Shown one piece after another: positions 16,214 through 24,415 of a stretch of DNA of 32,349 nucleotides. The notes under the pieces are model-generated. The model made no database searches, was not told the origin of the DNA, and saw only the letters and a list, made by a program, of their open reading frames with translations. Origin of the DNA: Methanosarcina sp. UBA289 (GTDB lineage Archaea; Halobacteriota; Methanosarcinia; Methanosarcinales; Methanosarcinaceae); assembly GCA_002496565.1 (NCBI GenBank), contig DAKJ01000028.1:1-32349 (forward strand). Reading direction: 5' to 3'. Positions within the stretch are counted from its first letter, which is position 1. Each line of letters begins with the position of its first letter. Made by a program: the position numbers and the translations under genes.

Positions 16214-16630
16214 TTTTGTCAATCCTTTTTATTAGTATATAATTTTTATATATTAGAAATTGTATTAGATTGCCTTAATAGGATAGATATATTTAATAAA
16301 AAGCTGTCGCTTCTTTTTTGTAAAACAAGAATAAAAAAGATAAAGGATTAACGGAATATGTACTCACAAAATATCTCAGGATTCTTTCACAGGAGAAGGT
16401 TCGTAATCTATCTGAGGTTATCGATAGCTTACTAATAAGGTTATCTGTATTACTGATATTTATCTGTATTACTGATATATTTCCATATTCGTACTACTGA
16501 TTACTTATATGTGTTTATTGTCATACTTGTATTTATACAATTGAAATTCTCATATCATACTATATTAAAATATTCTTATTTATACTACTGTAATAGTTTT
16601 ATTTATTTAAAAACAAAAGGAAGCTTGACA
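16214..16630. other. Divergent spacer between ferredoxin and marker-2-type gene
   Basis: Very AT-rich promoter region with no gene. It contains a perfect 19-base tandem duplication at 16441-16478 and several TATA-like stretches. An in-frame extension of the downstream gene runs back to 16511 but encodes a biased hydrophobic/tyrosine-rich stretch and is judged untranslated. Confidence 0.5.
16441..16478. repeat. Perfect 19-base tandem repeat
   Basis: TTATCTGTATTACTGATAT occurs at 16441-16459 and again directly at 16460-16478. A diverged relative (CGTACTACTGATTACTTAT) follows near 16490. It lies in the divergent promoter region, so it may be an operator pair or slippage. Confidence 0.85.
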
Positions 16631-17611
16631 TTGAACCTTGAAGAGCTCGCAGAAAGGATAAAAAACTTCGAAGGGGTTACCCGAAAAAAGCAGATTGAGG
16701 ACATTGTTTCTATTTTCGAAGCCGTCCGTCCAGAGTATCAGAACGCGATCGTTGATTTTGGAGACGATGCGGCAGTTATCGATATCGGAGGAGACGATGT
16801 TATCCTCTTTGCAGCAGATGGTATTTGGGGAAGGCTACTGGATGCCAGTCCTTGGTGGGCAGGCTATGGAGCCGTAGTCGTTAATGTAAACGATATTGCA
16901 GCAATGGGAGGTAAGCCTCTTGCTATGGTAGATATCGCTTCCTCGAACTCCGAGATTGCCTGTAAGGAACTCATGGAAGGTCTGGCTGAAGGGGTCAGGA
17001 AGTTCGGGGTTCCGGTTGTAGGCGGGCACGTCCATCCTGATACTGAGTATAATTCCATTTCCGTTGCTATTATCGGGATAGTGAAGAAAGATTGTGTTAT
17101 CCGGAGTGATACCGCTCGACCCGGAGACTTTGTTATTGCAGCTTACGATATGGATGGGAAAATAGGGCCAAATTCACCTTATAGCTGGGATACTACATCG
17201 TTTAAAGCCCCGGCAGTGATCAGGCAGAGCTATCTTGTAACCCAGGAAATTGCGACACGAAAACTTGCTACTGCAGGTAAAGACATAAGTAATCCCGGAC
17301 TTATAGGGACACTTGGGATGCTTTGTGAAACAAGCAGAGTTGGCGCAGCTGTAGACCTTGAAAAAATCCCGAAATCTGACAACGTGGATTTTGAGCAATG
17401 GCTAAAAGTACACCCCGGAACAGGCTACGTATTTACTGCAGATCCGGAAAAGGCCGAAGAATGCATAAAGGTTTTTGAAGAAGCTGGGCTTACAGCTGCC
17501 ATTATCGGAAAAATTGAAGCTGGCTCTAAACTCGATATGTATGATAAAACAGATAGAGTTACGGTATTTGATTTCTCAAGGGAAAGCATTACAGGCATAT
17601 GTTCCGAATAA
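16631..17611 (+). CDS. AIR synthase-related protein, methanogenesis marker 2 type
   Basis: ATP-grasp-independent PurM/SelD/ThiL-like protein (AIR synthase-related). It most resembles the family called putative methanogenesis marker protein 2, conserved in methanogens and of unknown reaction. The 326 residues contain DFGDDAAVID near residue 42, the phosphate/metal-binding segment typical of the superfamily, then VNVNDIAAMGGKPLAMVD near 78 and VPVVGGHVHPDT near 127. The start is TTG at 16631, with AGGAAG seven bases upstream; TTG 16625 is too close to the SD. An upstream reading to 16511 is open but has no SD. It is likely a kinase or ligase-like enzyme for a methanogenic cofactor or modification; substrate unknown. 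Confidence 0.85.
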   Translation: MNLEELAERIKNFEGVTRKKQIEDIVSIFEAVRPEYQNAIVDFGDDAAVIDIGGDDVILFAADGIWGRLLDASPWWAGYGAVVVNVNDIAAMGGKPLAMVDIASSNSEIACKELMEGLAEGVRKFGVPVVGGHVHPDTEYNSISVAIIGIVKKDCVIRSDTARPGDFVIAAYDMDGKIGPNSPYSWDTTSFKAPAVIRQSYLVTQEIATRKLATAGKDISNPGLIGTLGMLCETSRVGAAVDLEKIPKSDNVDFEQWLKVHPGTGYVFTADPEKAEECIKVFEEAGLTAAIIGKIEAGSKLDMYDKTDRVTVFDFSRESITGICSE

Positions 17612-17877
17612 TCGGAACCTTCCTGCCCGTATTTTCTTTTTAATACCTTTTATCTCATGACGTTTTTACCTTTTGACATTTAATCTTTTAAGTTTAATCT
17701 TTTAAAATTTAATTCTTTAAGTTTATCTCCGCGTTTTCTTCAAAAAAGATTAATTTATTGTTTTTTTCAATCCGGAATTTTTTGTTCTCCAGGTTACTGG
17801 CCTGAAGAAATTTAACCGGATTGAGAAAGCTTAAAGTGATTACTTGAGATTTAACCGAATTTAGAAAATTTAACGGG

Positions 17878-18186
17878 TTACTGGCCTTCTATCCAGGCTT
17901 TCATTTCTTCATAGAGGAATTTCTCAGCAGCCTGAACCTTTTCCAGAGGACCACGGAGAACCAGTAGTTCTCTTTCTTCACTGTTTGCTACGCCTACGAA
18001 CATCTTCCTAGTTACAGGCTCAAGTCCGAACTCTTCAACAATGTCGTAAATAATAGACACAACGGTGCCTGGAGGGATTATAAGGTCATAAAGTTCTTCA
18101 ATTTTCAGATCACCGCATTCTTTGTCCTTTTCTTTCTCAAGTTGCTTTGCGGCAACTAATTCTTCCAGATTAAGTGTCTTATGCAT
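17878..18186 (-). CDS. Unrecognised small conserved-looking protein, 102 aa
   Basis: I do not recognise the family with confidence. The start is well supported by GGTGA seven bases before ATG 18186. The protein is soluble and acidic. Residues 1-30 form a charged helix; residues 30-102 read as alternating strands and helices (PPGTVVSIIYDIVEEFGLEP, then ERELLVLRGPLEKVQAAEKFLYEEM), which suggests a small alpha/beta domain, perhaps RNA- or protein-binding. It has one cysteine and no metal motif. It is convergent with the marker-2-type gene. A methanogen-specific small protein is the best guess. Confidence 0.7.
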   Translation of the reverse strand: MHKTLNLEELVAAKQLEKEKDKECGDLKIEELYDLIIPPGTVVSIIYDIVEEFGLEPVTRKMFVGVANSEERELLVLRGPLEKVQAAEKFLYEEMKAWIEGQ

Positions 18187-18359
18187 CCTGGGGTCACCTT
18201 CATAATTCTTTTGCTTATAATTTCTATCAATTTCTTATAGCTTCTATAAAAGAGAAGCAGATTTAGTCAGACAGGTTTTTGTTTGCTCATTGTTAAAGCA
18301 GTGAATTAAATAATCAAATTAAATGGTCAGATATGTCAGGCAGTTAATCAGGCCTCTGT

Positions 18360-18674
18360 TTGTATCAACTTATGATAGGTATGATCATATTTATGATTGA
18401 TTCTTGCGAGCATTATCTATTTCGGGTTGAATATTTAACTAATAAAACTATTGTGAAACTATACAATTATGCCACAAAACTCAATAAGTTAGATTACAAT
18501 TCGATCTTTAATTTCATACTAATCTCTGAAATTGAAACTCTAGAAAAAGCTACAGAAAAAATAGAGAAACTGTGGCTTATATCAGGTAAAATATTATGTA
18601 TCTTGAATAAAATGGAACTCTCTTTAAGAGAATATAGGGGAAATCCGCATTCAAATTTGTGTGGTATTGATTGA
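18360..18674 (+). CDS. Doubtful AT-rich small ORF, 104 aa or shorter
   Basis: Weakly supported. The frame opens with TTG at 18360, and in-frame ATGs follow at 18372, 18381 and 18393; none has a clear SD. The product would be rich in Ile, Leu, Asn and Lys, with a plausible amphipathic region IETLEKATEKIEKLWLISGK in the middle. Base composition is closer to the spacers than to established genes. It may be a real recent or horizontally acquired gene, or chance. Confidence 0.3.
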   Translation: MYQLMIGMIIFMIDSCEHYLFRVEYLTNKTIVKLYNYATKLNKLDYNSIFNFILISEIETLEKATEKIEKLWLISGKILCILNKMELSLREYRGNPHSNLCGID

Positions 18675-18908
18675 ATTTATTCAAATTCATATTAAATTAA
18701 TGGCCAATGTTAAATATTAGCAGAACTGAATTATTAGAGATATATTATAGAAAATCGTGTCTTTTCCTTACTTGACAAAATGTACTGGAGTGTAACGAAA
18801 TGCGCTAGATGTAAGGAAAATGTACTGGAATATTGGAAATATAATGGTAAGTAAGGGAATGCAAGGGAAAGGTTCTAAGCAAATCGATTCTAAGCAAACT
18901 TTATCTGA

Positions 18909-18947
18909 GATGAAAATCTCTTATAGATGAAAATCTCTTATAAGAGG
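18909..18947 (+). promoter_or_regulatory. 17-base tandem repeat and palindrome over the SD of the DUF5611-type gene
   Basis: GATGAAAATCTCTTATA occurs at 18909-18925 and directly again at 18926-18942. The second copy runs into AGAGGA, so a perfect 12-base palindrome CTCTTATAAGAG (18935-18946) includes the start of the SD. In RNA, either CTCTTATA copy could pair with the SD region, or the DNA palindrome could be an operator. Confidence 0.55.
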
Positions 18948-18953
18948 ATAGCA

Positions 18954-19268
18954 ATGCAGCAGTATAAATTGAAGCGTGGTTTTAAGCCTGATGTTGACAG
19001 GATTTACTCTGTAATGACAGAGTGTTTTCCCGGGGAAATCTCCAGAAATGAAGGAGTCCTTGAGACCTCCTTTGGAGCAATGTCAAAGATAAAAGTCTGG
19101 ATTGAGAATAAAATGCTCTCTGTGGACACAGTTTCCGATAAAACCGTAAATGATAATGAAATTGTCCTGCAGACTAATAAGGCCTTCAGGGATTTCCTAT
19201 ATAAGGCGACTGGATATACGGCAAAAGAGCGCATAAAGAATGCCAAGAAAGAAGTCGGAGGGGAGTAA
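18954..19268 (+). CDS. DUF5611-type small protein
   Basis: The 104-residue soluble, basic protein beginning MQQYKLKRGFKPD resembles a methanogen-restricted family I recall as DUF5611; its function is unknown. It has a mixed alpha/beta pattern: a first helix around DVDRIYSVMTECF, strands around VLETSFGAMSKIKVWIENKMLSVDT, then a C-terminal helix with NKAFRDFLYKATGYTAKER. The AMSKIKVW segment and lysine-rich tail could contact nucleic acid, but no motif proves it. ATG 18954 is chosen over 18927 because GAGGAT lies just upstream. It is 67 bases ahead of the chorismate-lyase-like gene and probably cotranscribed with it. Confidence 0.75.
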   Translation: MQQYKLKRGFKPDVDRIYSVMTECFPGEISRNEGVLETSFGAMSKIKVWIENKMLSVDTVSDKTVNDNEIVLQTNKAFRDFLYKATGYTAKERIKNAKKEVGGE

Positions 19269-19335
19269 AACTCCTAACGACTTAATCCTGTTTTGAAATT
19301 TTTACCACCTGGCATCCCTACCTTGAGGTATCTTT

Positions 19336-19848
19336 TTGAGTGGCGATTTTCTAGACAAATTGAAGAGCTTTGAGATTCCCACCTGCCTGCGTGTCTGCTG
19401 CGGAACCGACGGCTCTGTGACTTTCCTGCTGGAGATAATGACCCGAAAGCCGGTAAGTGTAATAACTGAGTCCCAGTATACCGTTAAGGCTGACAAAGCG
19501 ATGGCTGCCCTTCTGGGCGTGGAAGAAGGCAGTGAGGTAAACGACAGGGTAGTCCGGCTCTCCGCAGGGGGCACTACTTTTGTTTATGCAAGATCTCTCT
19601 CTCCTTTGGAACGCATGCCTAATACAATGAGAGAGCAGCTCATGCGGGCGGATATCCCGATTGGTCGGATTCTGCGCAGCCATAACCTTGAGACGAGGCG
19701 CGACATGGGCGAGCTCGAAATCCTGGAAGGGGAACCTACTTTCGACGGCATACCTGTCCTTTCCCGCTCCTATAAGATAGTCCACAACAACTACGTTCTT
19801 ATGTGGATCAACGAGCGCTTCCCGATCGATGAGCGCTGGAATTTATAA
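19336..19848 (+). CDS. Chorismate lyase-like protein (UbiC/DUF98 type)
   Basis: Member of the chorismate pyruvate-lyase-like fold family (DUF98/UbiC). UbiC enzymes cleave chorismate to 4-hydroxybenzoate and pyruvate; in methanogens 4-hydroxybenzoate is the precursor of the methanopterin arylamine, so a role in tetrahydrosarcinapterin synthesis is a reasonable inference. The 170-residue protein has TLRVC-like and SLSPLERMPNTMREQL segments, the conserved IPIGRILRSHNLETRRDMGE block near residue 107 containing the Gly-x-Ile/Leu and Arg positions of the active site, and ends RSYKIVHNNYVLMWINERFP. The TTG start is supported by GAGGT six bases upstream. GC content is higher than in the neighbours. 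Confidence 0.8.
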   Translation: MSGDFLDKLKSFEIPTCLRVCCGTDGSVTFLLEIMTRKPVSVITESQYTVKADKAMAALLGVEEGSEVNDRVVRLSAGGTTFVYARSLSPLERMPNTMREQLMRADIPIGRILRSHNLETRRDMGELEILEGEPTFDGIPVLSRSYKIVHNNYVLMWINERFPIDERWNL

Positions 19849-19998
19849 AGGAAATCTCAGGAAAAGGCGAACTAAGCAATAAAATCGGAACAAAATGACC
19901 TTTTTCAAGCAAATTTCCTCAATTTATTTAAAATAAAGTTGTATCTTTTTTAGCAGTTTGGAGAAAAATCTCCATTTTTCTTGCTGTCAGTCGAAACC

Positions 19999-20006
19999 TT
20001 TATATC
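19999..20006 (+). promoter_or_regulatory. Box A promoter of the tRNA-Thr gene
   Basis: TTTATATC lies about 40 bases before the mature tRNA. A start about 25 bases downstream of the box leaves an 18-base 5' leader for RNase P to remove. Confidence 0.65.
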
Positions 20007-20045
20007 TCTGCTGTGATATTTTGGAGATGCTCTTAGAGCAACAGT

Positions 20046-20117
20046 GCCTTGGTGGCTTAGGGGTATAGCGCGTCCTTGGTAAGGACGAGGTCGCGGGTTC
20101 AAATCCCGCCCGAGGCT
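20046..20117 (+). tRNA. tRNA-Thr (anticodon GGU)
   Basis: Seventy-two bases fold as a standard tRNA. The acceptor stem GCCTTGG pairs with CCGAGGC (one G-T). The anticodon stem CGTCC/GGACG holds the loop TTGGTAA with anticodon GGT, reading ACC and ACU threonine codons. The T arm is GCGGG-TTCAAAT-CCCGC. The discriminator base is T (U73), as expected for archaeal threonine tRNA. CCA is not encoded. A T-rich tract follows directly and should end transcription. No intron is present. Confidence 0.95.
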
Positions 20118-21274
20118 TCTTTTATTTTTTATTTCTCTTTTAATCTCTTATATATTTTATATTCAAAGCTTATTTTTGCAGAAGATATCTGGGTGATAGT
20201 GAGCATTTTAGATTAAAAATTTTTTCATTTTTATAGAATTTTTCTATATCAGTGTTAAAACTAAGATATTAAGATATAGAATGCTAATTTTGGACAATAG
20301 ATATACATTTAGAATTTTCTCAATTAAGGTACCTCTAAAAACAAATTTTTTAGAGAAATAATCTATGATAATCTTTTAAGTAGATAAATGATCGAGATTA
20401 AAACTTTATTTATTCACGACTTTTTTCTATTTGTAACTAAGGCATTTAATGTCACTTTCATTCATACAAAATTCGATTTTAAAAGCAAGGAAAAAAGATG
20501 TTTAATCAATAATTGAAGCATTTAAGTTCTCTAAATAGCAAATAAATTGTTTAATGACTTTACCTTAATTGGGGAGGTAATGATGTTACATTTAATTGGA
20601 TAAATAAGGCTTAATACTCCTTAAAAACTAAACAAGAAAAGAATGGATTCTTTATATATCTTTTCCAGTCTTGAATGCCTAAAGTCTATCTAGGTCATTG
20701 TTGTTATTTGAAACAGCCTAAAAGTATTGTTTGACTAGATGATGTAAGTCTGGCTTGTCTAAGTAAATTCTATTATTAAATACACAACCCCAACTTGTGC
20801 AAAAAATAAGAGCATAGGCTAAATAAGAGGTACTGGGCGGGGAAGGATAACCCTGCCTTGGCTTGAGTGGGGTCAGGGAGCAAATAAGACCTGACCCCGA
20901 TGATGGCAGACCAAACCTAGGAAATAGGTCTGCATACTAATATCACTGTTCAAAATATTTAAGCGTTTTTACTATCTGCTTTTCAGAAACATTAGGATTC
21001 ATTTTGTTTGTTGGAACGCTAGTTAAGTAGCGTGAATAATCTCAATGAAGATGTAGAAACATTTTCTTTTTTACATTTATGATAATTCAGGCTTAAAAGT
21101 TCCGGAAGAATCTAGACCTTCAATCATTAAAAAAATATTCATTCTTTCTCTAAAATAGTTAAACAAAGCTCATTTTTAGAAAATTTTAATCCAAGTATAA
21201 AAACTTAAGTATGTTTTCTAAATATTGAATAATGGAGTTAAAACTCCTGAGTTATAATGTAGAGGTGAATAAAA
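20118..21274. other. 1.16 kb spacer containing an RNA candidate
   Basis: No protein gene is supported; open frames are short and AT-biased. Most of it is featureless AT-rich DNA. A GC-rich island at about 20830-20935 is the exception and is listed as a candidate RNA. The 3' end should carry the promoter and leader of the surface-protein gene at 21275. Confidence 0.6.
20801..20933 (-). ncRNA. Candidate small RNA with three stem-loops
   Basis: A GC-rich island inside AT-rich DNA holds three consecutive hairpins: 20906-20912 with 20927-20933 (7 bp), 20869-20877 with 20890-20898 (9 bp, perfect), and 20836-20842 with 20851-20857 (7 bp, one G-T). On the minus strand, CTTAAATA (20963-20956) is a box A whose predicted start falls near 20933, exactly at the first stem, and a T6 run (20806-20801) lies where a terminator should be. 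The RNA would be about 133 nt. Two minus-strand loops contain UCCU, complementary to SD sequences. It could be a trans-acting sRNA like those known in M. mazei; identity is unknown. A plus-strand transcript from a box near 20775 is less well supported. Confidence 0.6.
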
Positions 21275-23116
21275 ATGAATAAAACAAAGACTCTATGTAA
21301 GATAGGTTTAGTTTCAATAGCTCTAATCTTACTTTTGGTTTCGTCTGCAGCATTAGCAGTTACTGAGAATGATACCGGAAACGCCACTATAAAAGATGAT
21401 TACGTTCCGTCTACAGCCTTGGCAACTGCTGAAAAAAGCGCTTCGCTTCAGACCACTGAAACTAAGATAAGTACCAGCGGATTCGCACACAATCCTGCTA
21501 TCTACGGTAATAAAATAGTATGGGAAGATCGGTTCGATGGATACGATATCTACATGTATGATCTTTCCAGTAAAAAGGAAACTCAAATAACCACCACTGG
21601 GCACTCAGGCATAAATCCTGTCATTTATGGTGATAGAATAGTATACTCTAGCTACGGAGGTTCGGAAATATACATGTATGATCTTACCACTAATAAGGAA
21701 ACTCAAATAATCACTAGCGGACACGGAGACAATCCTGCAATCTATGGTAACAGGATAGTATGGGAAGATTATCGCAGCGGAAACGCCGATATCTACATGT
21801 ATGATCTTTCCACTAAAAAGGAAACTCAGATAACTAGCAGTCCAGATGCTCAGACGCATCCTGCTATCTATGGTGACAGGATAGTATGGGAGGATGATGG
21901 TGGAGATGATGATGGTTGGGCAAATCATGGTATCTATATGCACGACATCTCCACTAATAAGAAAATGAAAATTAGTGCCACTGGATCAGCATGGGACCCT
22001 GCTATTTACGGTAACAAGATAGTATGGCAATATCAACGCAATGGAAACGGTGATATCTACATGTATGATCTTTCCACTAAAAAGGAAACTCAGATAACTA
22101 GCAGTGCAGATTTCCAGGCACGTCCTGCAATCTATGGGAATAGGATAGTGTGGGAGGATGATGGTGGAGATGATGATGGTTGGGCAAATCATGGTATCTA
22201 TATGCACGACATCTCCACTAATAAGAAAATGAAAATTAGTGCCGGTGGATTAGCATATTGGCCTGCTATTTACGATAACAAAATAGTATGGGGATATTCA
22301 ATTGATGCTGGAGAAGAAAATATTTACATGGTCACTGTTTCAGAACCGGAACCAATACCACCTGTTGCTGCATTTTCTGCCTCTCCAACTTCTGGAAATG
22401 CTCCACTGAAAGTTCAGTTTACTGACAAGAGTGCCAATAGTCCAACTTCCTGGAAATGGAGTTTCGGAGATGGAACATATTCAACAGACCAGAATCCGGC
22501 GCACACTTACAACAAACAAGGAAAATATACTATCTCCTTGACTGTAAAGAATGCAAAAGGAAGCAATACGGTTACAAAGTCCAGCCACATAAATGTTGCA
22601 GCTCCATTGAAGTCTCCCGTTGCTGCATTTTCTGCCTCTCCAACTTCTGGAAATGCTCCATTGAAAGTTCAGTTTACTGACAAGAGTACAGGAACTCCGA
22701 CAAAGTGGAAATGGAGTTTCGGGGATGGAACGTATTCAACATCCAAAAATCCCGCACACACATATAGTAAGGCAGGAAAGTATACAGTGTCACTCACATC
22801 AAGCAACTCGGCTGGAAGCAACACATTAAAAAAATCAGGTTATATAAATGTTGCAGCTCCATTAAAGGCTCCAGTTGCTGCATTCTCAGCTTCTCCAAGG
22901 TCAGGAAAAGCTCCACTGAAAGTTCAGTTTACTGACAAGAGCGCCAATAGTCCAACTTCCTGGAAATGGAGCTTCGGAGATGGAACATATTCAACATCCA
23001 AAAATCCTGCACACACATATAATAAGGCAGGAAAGTATACTGTCAAACTGACAGTAAAGAATGCTAAGGGTAGTAATACTAAAACCATATCTGGCTATAT
23101 TGTAGCCAAAAAATGA
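21275..23116 (+). CDS. Secreted beta-propeller and PKD surface protein
   Basis: Extracellular protein of 613 residues, probably part of the cell envelope or matrix. Residues 1-28 are a signal peptide (basic start, hydrophobic core, cleavage near SSAALA). Residues about 60-350 hold seven repeats of roughly 40-50 residues with the core PAIYGNKIVWED followed by IYMYDLSTKKETQI, consistent with a seven-bladed TolB-like propeller. Three PKD domains follow at about 363-445, 448-530 and 532-610, each with WKWSFGDGTYS and NPAHTY. No transmembrane anchor or sorting tail is present, so it is secreted or held non-covalently. Such proteins are abundant in Methanosarcina and are thought to mediate adhesion or S-layer contacts. 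Blades 4 and 6 are nearly identical. Confidence 0.9.
   Translation: MNKTKTLCKIGLVSIALILLLVSSAALAVTENDTGNATIKDDYVPSTALATAEKSASLQTTETKISTSGFAHNPAIYGNKIVWEDRFDGYDIYMYDLSSKKETQITTTGHSGINPVIYGDRIVYSSYGGSEIYMYDLTTNKETQIITSGHGDNPAIYGNRIVWEDYRSGNADIYMYDLSTKKETQITSSPDAQTHPAIYGDRIVWEDDGGDDDGWANHGIYMHDISTNKKMKISATGSAWDPAIYGNKIVWQYQRNGNGDIYMYDLSTKKETQITSSADFQARPAIYGNRIVWEDDGGDDDGWANHGIYMHDISTNKKMKISAGGLAYWPAIYDNKIVWGYSIDAGEENIYMVTVSEPEPIPPVAAFSASPTSGNAPLKVQFTDKSANSPTSWKWSFGDGTYSTDQNPAHTYNKQGKYTISLTVKNAKGSNTVTKSSHINVAAPLKSPVAAFSASPTSGNAPLKVQFTDKSTGTPTKWKWSFGDGTYSTSKNPAHTYSKAGKYTVSLTSSNSAGSNTLKKSGYINVAAPLKAPVAAFSASPRSGKAPLKVQFTDKSANSPTSWKWSFGDGTYSTSKNPAHTYNKAGKYTVKLTVKNAKGSNTKTISGYIVAKK
21880..22242 (+). 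repeat. Near-identical duplicated propeller segments
   Basis: About 100 bases around 21880-21980 and 22142-22242 are virtually identical, including the acidic DDGGDDDGWANHG coding run. Other blades are more diverged, so this pair was duplicated or homogenised recently. Confidence 0.8.
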
Positions 23117-23203
23117 ATCGAGTAAAATAATTAAAACATCAGGAGGATTAGAGAGGAGTGGGGAGAGCTTTTTAAATCATTTAGTAGAGGGCATTTCATT
23201 AGA

Positions 23204-23218
23204 GGTTCTATTGCAAAA
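23204..23218. repeat. Probable left terminal repeat of an IS6-type element
   Basis: GGTTCTATTGCAAAA resembles the GGTTCTGTTGCAAA-type ends of IS6-family elements and lies just ahead of the transposase remnant. A matching right end was not found near 23920-24000. Confidence 0.55.
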
Positions 23219-23281
23219 AATTATGAAACGAATTCACTAAAATAAGTAGGAACTTAGAAATATATATTATGCCAGTAAATT

Positions 23282-23910
23282 CCTTTAAATGAAGCATATG
23301 AAGAGGAAATTATCCTATTGAAACGTAAGATGGTACTTAAAGTATGCATTAAGCTACAGATATTTTAAGGAAATGATGGCAGAAAGGAGAATAACAGTCG
23401 ATCATACAACAATCATGAGATCGGTACATCAATAAAGACCCAATGAATGTTTCATGGAGAGTTGATGAGACTTATATAAATGTAAAATGCGAATGGAGAT
23501 ATCTTTACAGAGCAGTTGACTCTGATGGAAACGCAATCTATTTCGTGCTAAGTGCAAAATGGAATAGAAAAGCTACAAAGAAATTTCTTAAGAAAGCTTT
23601 GAGTTCAAACTACAATGATTCTGAGAAAAACAACAGTTGATAAAAATAAATATTGTCCTCTTGTTATACATGAACTGAAATATGAAAAGAAGTCGTTTTT
23701 GTCTAAAAATGTTGAGATTAGACACTTAAAATGTTTGAATAACATTATAGAACAATATGGCAGGCTATTAAGTGGATACTTGCTCCAATGCTAAGCTTTC
23801 AGTCTTTTTGTTCTTCAAGTAAGACTTTAAAATGGAATGAAGCTTTGAATTTGATTAAAAAAGGACAAATCAAGAATCTAAACTATTCAGGTTTTGTCAC
23901 TTATCTATGA
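23282..23910 (+). pseudogene. Decayed IS6-family transposase
   Basis: Remnant of a DDE transposase of the IS6/IS240 type. Pieces in different frames follow the order of the intact protein: AYEEEIILL, then VRWYLKYALSYR and MMAERRITVDHTTIM (about 23328-23433), then SWRVDETYINVK and YLYRAVDSDG with the first catalytic Asp (23443-23640), then VDKNKY and a HELK region, then LNNIIEQ, and finally SFCSSSKTLK and IKKGQIKNLN. At least three frameshifts, a premature stop after MRSVHQ and an internal deletion break it. The segment before DETYI (normally WVHQY to PH) is missing. It cannot encode an active transposase. Confidence 0.88.
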
Positions 23911-24067
23911 AGCATAGACTCAATCATAAAACTCTAAAAATAAAACTACTGATAATCGAAAATAAGAGTGCTACTCTACCTATCATTCATGTTGTCAACT
24001 AGTTTTCTGCGGCATTCTATATAAATTAAGGTAAAATAAGAAAAAGTTTAGAGATTAACTTATTCAT

Positions 24068-24415
24068 TTAATCTAGTTCTTCTTCCTCTTCAAGATTCAT
24101 GAATTCTTCATAACAGGTGATACAGATACATTTATCGTCTGAGGATATTTCTTTAAAGTCTATCTTGGGCCCACCAGGTTTTACGGTTCCCATCCTTAGT
24201 ATATAGAAGTGCTCGCCTAATTCGACTGGCTGTCCACACCTCGAACATGTAAAGGGTGGATTCTCAACTGAATCAGCTGCACACTCAATGCATATCAGAT
24301 CGGACTTATCTCCATGAACGTCCTTGAATTTTATTGGTTTCATATCCTGACTAGTATCCACAACCAGCACATCTTCTAGCAATTCCCTACCACAAATATT
24401 GCAAAATTCCTTCAT
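24068..24415 (-). CDS. Four-CxxC zinc-ribbon-like protein
   Basis: I do not recognise a named family. The 115-residue protein has four CxxC pairs in order: CNIC (residues 5-8), CIEC (42-45), CSRC (57-60) and CITC (98-101). The spacing suggests two interleaved or consecutive zinc ribbons, or possibly iron sites. The C-terminus is very acidic (NLEEEEELD). It has no signal peptide. The ATG has GGGGG several bases upstream. It may be a protein- or nucleic-acid-binding adaptor. It lies between the dead IS element and the divergent DHH phosphoesterase gene. Confidence 0.75.
   Translation of the reverse strand: MKEFCNICGRELLEDVLVVDTSQDMKPIKFKDVHGDKSDLICIECAADSVENPPFTCSRCGQPVELGEHFYILRMGTVKPGGPKIDFKEISSDDKCICITCYEEFMNLEEEEELD

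Noticed and set aside
16511..16630. N-terminal extension of the marker-2-type protein from ATG 16511
   Set aside because: The added residues are biased, hydrophobic and tyrosine-rich as expected from AT-rich spacer DNA; a good SD supports TTG 16631.
20569..20602. SD-like GGAGG followed by ATG ATG in the large spacer
   Set aside because: The frame closes after seven codons and no gene follows; at most a leader peptide, with nothing downstream to control.
23920..24000. Right terminal repeat of the IS6-type element
   Set aside because: No sequence convincingly complementary to the left end at 23204-23218 could be found.
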